Below, in pieces: positions 58,850-64,000 of a stretch of 64,000 bases of DNA (position 1 is its first letter; every line of letters starts with the position of its first letter). Made by a program: the position numbers and the translations under genes. The notes below the pieces were generated by a model, which was given only the letters and a program-made list of their open reading frames with translations, did not search any database and had not been told where the DNA came from. This DNA comes from Stomoxys calcitrans (taxonomy: Eukaryota; Arthropoda; Insecta; Diptera; Muscidae), in the NCBI RefSeq assembly GCF_963082655.1, contig NC_081556.1, forward strand, positions 1,240,001 through 1,304,000. Reading direction: 5' to 3'.

Positions 58850-59520
58850 ATGACGAGAATTGCTCCTATTTTAGAAAGTTTCCCATAAAATAAATAAAAA
58901 CTTTTACTTAAACAATTTCAGTTCCATTTAAAAACAGAAATAAGGGCTTAAAAGCTTTTTCACTTTGAGGGTATTTTCTGATAAGCGATTTTTCACTCAA
59001 GCGAATTCAATTGTAATGAATTACACCAAAAATGAATGTTTCTCTCCATGAGGTTTCACTTAAGCGGAATTTTTCACTAAAGCGTGTTGCAGTTATGCGA
59101 TTTTGACTGTTTATGCATTGTTGGTTTCACATCATTATTTCGATGAGTCACAAACGGACTATGTTGGTACCCCCATGCTATAGTGGAGGGTAAGAAAGGA
59201 AGACACGTGTTTGAAAGTTAAGATCGGCGCTTTGAAAGCTTAGATCGATACGTTACCTAAAAGGGTAGGAAAACCTTGGATAATTGTAGAAAAAGGAAAA
59301 ATAGAAAACAATTTTAACGACGATTTTAAATATTATAACGCAAGGCAGCCCAAGAAGGCGGTTATTTCCATCTACCAGGAATATTGCTTGAATTTGAGAT
59401 ATATGGTGTCTTACTGATAACTCTGTGAGAATTAGTTAGTGTAGAACCCTTTAATCTTCAAATAACTTCTTGAAGGGGACTTTGTTTTCCCTTCTTCAAA
59501 AATAAGTAAACACCTTTTTA
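58850..59520. other. Unassigned, with repeated AAGCG motifs
   Basis: 58.95-59.1 kb has short repeated phrases (GATAAGCGATTTTTCACT, CACTTAAGCGGAATTTTTCA, CACTAAAGCGTGTT). Related phrases occur at 47110-47145 (TTAAGCGTTTTTCATATAAG), so it may be a decayed dispersed element. No coding frame. Confidence 0.4.
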
Positions 59521-59524
59521 AGAT

Positions 59525-61490
59525 GAAGCTATTAGGTTAGGTTGAAAAGAGGGTGCAGATATTAATCCGACCCATGCCATTATGGACATACACCTAAGTC
59601 AGTAATCGGCTTGTTGTGCGCTCTCAAAACTATAAAGTAACCTCTAAAAAGAAAATTTTAAGCTAGGAATTCCGTGCTCTCTACAAAATCCTTAATTGTT
59701 TTCAATACCACCATATCCACAATAGAAACATACCGGTATCTGTTGGACGCGAAAGCCGGGCAATGACAAAGGAAATGCTCCTACGTGTCATCATCTTCCC
59801 CGCATGTCCTACACATGCTATCACTTGCCGCACCGATTTTACATAAGTGAGCTCGTAGTCCTATGTGTCCCGTTATGATACCAATACCTATACTGACCCC
59901 CTTCTTGTTTCCTTTCAGTAAAAGCATCGTCTTCTCACGATCTGGTTCCCCTCATAGGATTTTCGCCGTCCTACCGACCGTTTCGCTGTTCCACAATGTT
60001 GCATGCGCATTCGTCGCCCACTCCCTTAACTCGGATTGCGTTGACCCGAAAGGCTTGGGGTTAACCAAGTTTATTGACGGCAGTCCTCTGGCCTTCACCG
60101 TCAAATCGTCTGCCTTTTCATTTCCCTTTACTCCGTTATGGCCCGGCACCCAAACGATGCGGATTTTGCTATCCTCAGAGAAGGCGTTAATCTCTTTCTT
60201 ACACTGCAAGACTGTTTGTGACCTTACCGTCCTGGTTGTTATTAATCTTATGGCAATTTTACTGTCGGTAAAGATGCTCACACTCGACGTCCTCGTGTTA
60301 GCACCACACCTCTTCACGCATTCTTTGATCGCCCGGATCTCCGCCTGCAGGACCGTATTATGATTAGGCAATCTAAAACCGATCTCAGTCCCTGGGTTTT
60401 CAATGTAAACCCCCAGGCCTACTTTTTCCTCCAGCTTTGATACATCCGTGTAACATGATCTTCCAGATGGCAATACTAGAGTTCCCTCAAACCAAGACCG
60501 GCCGATGGCAGCAGTTTCTCGCACTCGACTTCAAGGTTCATCTCAGGTATCCGATCGGAAACCTCTTCCCTTCCTTCCAGGTTTCCTATCGTCGCCTCGA
60601 TTATACTGCGATGGTATGAGCTGCTTCAATGCTCAATCCATTCTCCCATCGCCTTAAGTCTCATAGCCGCAGTGGCTGCCTCACACTTAATCTGTATGTC
60701 AATGGGTCGGATATCTAGAATAGTCTCCAGTGCACTAGTGGGCGTGGTCCTCATCGCTCCGCCTTTGCCAAGACAAGATGTTCTCTGAACCTGTTGTATG
60801 GTACTTATGTTGCACTTTTTTTTCCATAGCAGTCCACCAAACTACTGAGGCGTAAGTAAGTATTGGTCTTATCACGCTCCTGTAGAGCCAGTGAACTAAT
60901 CTCGGATTAAGGTCCTATTTCGTCTGAATAGTCCTACAGCTTCTCAGTACGCTCTAGATTGCGACACTTCCAAATCAGTTTTTTGTCCAAGATCCCACCC
61001 AAGTATTTGACCTTGTCAGATATCGAATTTGTTCTATTGAGGAAACGTGTTACGGTAAATTGGCCCACCTCCGTCTTCCTCGTGAACAGGCATATTTCAG
61101 TCTTCTCTGGGTTAGCATTGAGACCTCTGGGTCTAGCCCAGTCATATGCTATATGCAAGACCCTTTCGGCCCTTCTGCATAGCTCGTTCGGATCCTGACT
61201 CCTTAGAAGTATTATAACATCGTCTGCGTGGCAGACGGGTTCAAATCCCTCCTCAGTCAGCATCCGTAATAGGTCATTTTTGGTGGTCCCCCATAGGAGT
61301 AGCGATAAAATGCCCCCTTGTGGCGTGCCCTGTGCCACTTTCTCTATTATATTTTTGCCATGGGACACACAATTTATCCATCTGTTCCTTAGCATATGGT
61401 TTATCCAGTCTCTGAGGACCGGGTCCACCTTATACTGGTCTAAGGAATGGATCAGTGTGTCCGTCCGCACATTGGAGCTAGAGGGTATAT
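59525..61490 (-). mobile_element. LINE family B, longest copy (RT and RNase H)
   Basis: The 3' end TTAGGTTGAAAAGAGGGTGC lies at 59533. On the minus strand, frame 60934-61506 carries RT motifs (AQGTPQGGILSLLLW, FEPVCHADDVIILLRS, GLNANPEKTEICLFTRK, KYLGGILDKKLIWK). Frame 59952-60524 carries RNase H (GLGVYIENP, NTVLQAEIRAIKECVKRC, SIFTDSKIAI, VWVPGHNGVKGNEKADDL) and the tail WATNAHATLWNSE. The first RNase H Asp lies in YTDVSK, where TDGSK is usual. The copy is 5'-truncated near 61480, against sequence of the dispersed family (GGGTATATAAGATTCGG), and frameshifted between the two frames. Confidence 0.87.
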
Positions 61491-61509
61491 AAGATTCGGT
61501 TCGCATTTA

Positions 61510-63370
61510 CTTGTTAAACGCCGGTTTCATTCCAAATCCATTCATGTTCATAAATTATTTGTTTGCTCCTATAAAATAACTGGGATTTGATGTAACACTG
61601 TGGTCATAGATATCATCTCAAAATCTTTTCGGCATATTGATAACATATCGCTATCATGTTTTGTGGTTAGGCTGTTAGGCAAGACGGCCCTTTTGACAAT
61701 GGGCCCCATACTATGGTTTAACTTTGACTCAATTAAATGCCACACCAATGTGATTTTTTTTCTAAAGGGATGTTTAGGGTTTCTATACGCCAGAGAAGGA
61801 AAGTCTAACGAACTGACGACTCATACACACTCACACACACACACACAAACTCATGGAGTGTAAAAGTAAAGTGTTAATGTGTTTTTATGATGTTTTCAAA
61901 ATTTTCACTGAACATGTAGTGACCCAGATTCACGCCAATTGCGTTTTAATGTGGGGGCTGATGACTGGCTGGCTGGCTGATGCTCTCGAACAAAGAGTGT
62001 CATGGTGCGATAATGGCAAGTAATTGTTTCAATTTCTGTTTGGGATTGCATGCAAATCCCAGTATCGCCCTCAGCCATTGACAAACACTAGAGAGTGGAA
62101 GAAATCTCATTTCATGTTGGAAGGCCCAGATAAGATATGTGTGGAGGGGGGAAAAAAGGCAGAAAAATCCCTCTTAGGCTTGAACTCTGTTCGAAGAGGA
62201 GCTCTTATCGTTGCTGTGTGGCTTTGGACTTGAACGATACGATTTTCAAATGTTTCCCGGTAGCGGAAGTTTTAGAAACAAAAGCCAATTTGTTGCTGAC
62301 CAAATGTGTGATTGTAGCCCGACTGCCACACATCCATGGCCATGTTGGAGATTTGCGACAGCAAAATAGTTGGAAAATATTTACATAGCCTGATGGGCAA
62401 TAGACAGATAGAAATGCCACATATTTACATGGCTAACAACAACAGCAACCGAGACTGTCTGACGCACATATGAATTTAAATAAATCGCAAACAAAACAAA
62501 TTTCCGCGGTGTTGCCCCATAAAAATCAGTGTAAAATTATACCTTGTAACCAGGAAATTCATAGTAAATTAAAAACTAAGTATCATAACTAAAACGAGAG
62601 AGAGAGAGAAAGAGAGAGAGGGAGAGTTTGAGGTGATATTCTTAACCAAGAAAAAATTAGAAAATTCTAAGCAATTGGCTTTTGCGGTGCATATCACAAT
62701 TTCAATTGCCATAAACTACATGACAAATAGCACATCTTTTCCGCATTATGGCCACATTAGTGGGGTGTGAATAGTTTGCTTGCTATCAAATATGTTAATT
62801 GCAGTATCCAATCACGTTTCCAAACACACACTTTGCAAAAACCAAAATTTGCAAAAAAAAAAAAAAACGCCCAGTGCCAAGTTCTAATCACACAAAGTCG
62901 TTCGGCACAGCAATTTGCCATAATGTCTGTGACAAACCACACCGAAAGCCAGACAAAATCAAAATGAAACAACAAAGCAGGCAATAAACTTCCTTTGCAG
63001 GGGCTTGAGTTAAACTAAATAAACAATAACATTCAACTCAAAATCATCATTCAATTATAAACATTTGCGATACCGGACGAACAGATGGACGGACGTACGG
63101 ACGGATGTGTATTTACCAAGTGGACGACGGACTACATGCCGGCAAAAATGTAATCACGTTTTTGTTATAATTCTTTAAAATATTAATAAACCTTGGCGTT
63201 TGTTTGGCATATTCCGACTTCTGTTAACACAATGATCCATATAATAGGGTGTATTGTTTGTTAAAAGACATTGAAAGGTTTTGTGACAATTTTCAAATTC
63301 TTCACAATGATAAATTGAGCGCAGCTTTACAATGATAAATTAATTTTTTGTACAAATAGATTAAAAACAA
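61510..63370. other. Repeat-poor stretch, no gene seen
   Basis: Contains (CA)n at about 61826-61846, (GA)n at 62599-62625, poly-A at 62851-62866 and a short GACG run at 63080-63105. No recognisable coding sequence or RNA. Confidence 0.45.
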
Positions 63371-63374
63371 GAAA

Positions 63375-63722
63375 AAAACGTGCCAAGTTAGGACTAACCG
63401 AATTTTGAATACCCTCCAGCATGCTTTGCGTCATTATAGGCAGAAATCTCCAATGAAATTATTTTGATGGGAATTAATTTTTTTGTAGCTGCTCAAAATC
63501 TCAAATCAAGAAATCGGGTTATATGGAAGCTATATTATGTAATGGACCGATATGGACCATAATTTCAACAGATCTTAAAGATCACCGGAAAAGTCATTGT
63601 GCAAAATTTCAGCGAAAAATTGCGCCATCAAGAGGCCCAAGAAGTATAATCGACAGATCGGTTTATATGGAAGCTATACCAAACAAACAGTACAGCCTTC
63701 CTATGGTGGAGGGTATAAAACA
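63375..63722 (+). repeat. Dispersed repeat copy
   Basis: Starts CGTGCCAAGTTAGGACTAACCG, then AATACCCTCCAGCATGC, units with GGTTATATGGAAGCTATA and AAATTTCAGCGAAAAATTGC, and ends CCTATGGTGGAGGGTATAAAA (63699-63719). Short version of the 54.4-kb family. Confidence 0.8.
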
Positions 63723-63837
63723 TTTAACAATATTTCGCTCAAAATACCGAATATTAAATAGATCTAACAAGTATAGGGTGGTCCACGAAGAGCTTCGCTA
63801 CTGCTAAATGAGCTTCATATACCGTTTCAAAAAAAAA

Positions 63838-64000
63838 AAAAAAACAGTAAGGAAGGGCAAAAATCGGGCGAAGCCGACTATATAATCTGAACCGACTTTC
63901 AAACAGATCATTTGAAAATTGTAGCTCTACGGCCATTTAAGTGCAAATCGGGCGATACATATATATGGGACCTATATCTAAATCTGAACCGATTTTGATG
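63838..64000 (+). repeat. Dispersed repeat copy running off the window
   Basis: Begins AAAAAAAACAGTAAGGAAGGGC, with GGGCGAAGCCGACTATATAA and ATATATGGGACCTATATCTA. A related family member, cut by the window end. Confidence 0.75.

Overview
This window looks like nuclear DNA of a higher fly, most likely a calyptrate such as a muscid. It is AT-rich, has long introns, and one large, well-preserved gene sits among old transposon debris. The gene is closely related in sequence to Drosophila jim lovell (lov), a BTB/POZ plus pipsqueak (psq) nuclear protein. No prokaryotic features, rRNA, CRISPR array or convincing tRNA gene was seen. All identifications come from reading the sequence and from memory of families; nothing was searched.

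The lov-like gene is on the + strand. A 5'UTR/coding exon (about 2546-5408) carries the ATG at 3167, the BTB domain and a long acidic and low-complexity linker. A 132-nt exon (14587-14718) follows. The last coding exon starts at 19336 and carries the psq DNA-binding domain. The two introns are 9178 and 4617 bp. The assembled reading frame is 1042 codons and ends at TGA 20088-20090. The same frame then stays open for another 125 codons (20091-20465, TAA at 20466-20468), with strongly coding-like composition and a basic segment. This is the most interesting observation here: a candidate stop-codon readthrough, or a lineage-specific or erroneous in-frame stop. A long AT-rich 3'UTR probably runs to about 21.4-22.6 kb.

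The long first intron and everything beyond 22.6 kb are a transposon graveyard. At least four non-LTR (LINE) families are present, all 5'-truncated or frameshifted. Two carry RNase H and recur several times (one at 6.4, 12.5 and 15.9 kb; one at 33.6, 44.2, 55.6 and 59.5 kb). One is an endonuclease-RT type (47.2 and 57.7 kb) and one is an RTE-like endonuclease (51.6 kb). Tc1/mariner debris lies at 11.3, 28.7 and 35.7 kb; the 28.7 kb copy is a striking fold-back element with identical 194-bp inverted arms. Two mariner-type MITEs lie at 32.3 and 34.5 kb, a hAT-like element at 52.8-53.6 kb, and copies of a tRNA-derived SINE at 17.3, 26.6, 45.2 and 53.1 kb.

Dispersed non-coding repeats fill much of the rest: a satellite-like array of about 90-130-bp units (22.85-24.6 kb), a family built from about 150-180-bp units containing a shared GTTTATATGGC-type core (0-0.5, 36.9-37.7, 41.0-42.3, 44.3-44.75, 54.4-55.4 and 63.4-64 kb), and a family with a CTTTCATTTGAGTCCCATAT core (24.7, 27.4-28.4, 32.7-33.4 and 40.6 kb).

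Repeat-poor stretches (29.6-32.3, 37.7-40.5, 45.5-47.1, 49-51.5, 55.9-57.6 and 61.5-63.4 kb) contain no gene I can support. The 38.0-39.4 kb stretch resembles a fly promoter and 5'UTR exon of a gene lying mostly outside the window.
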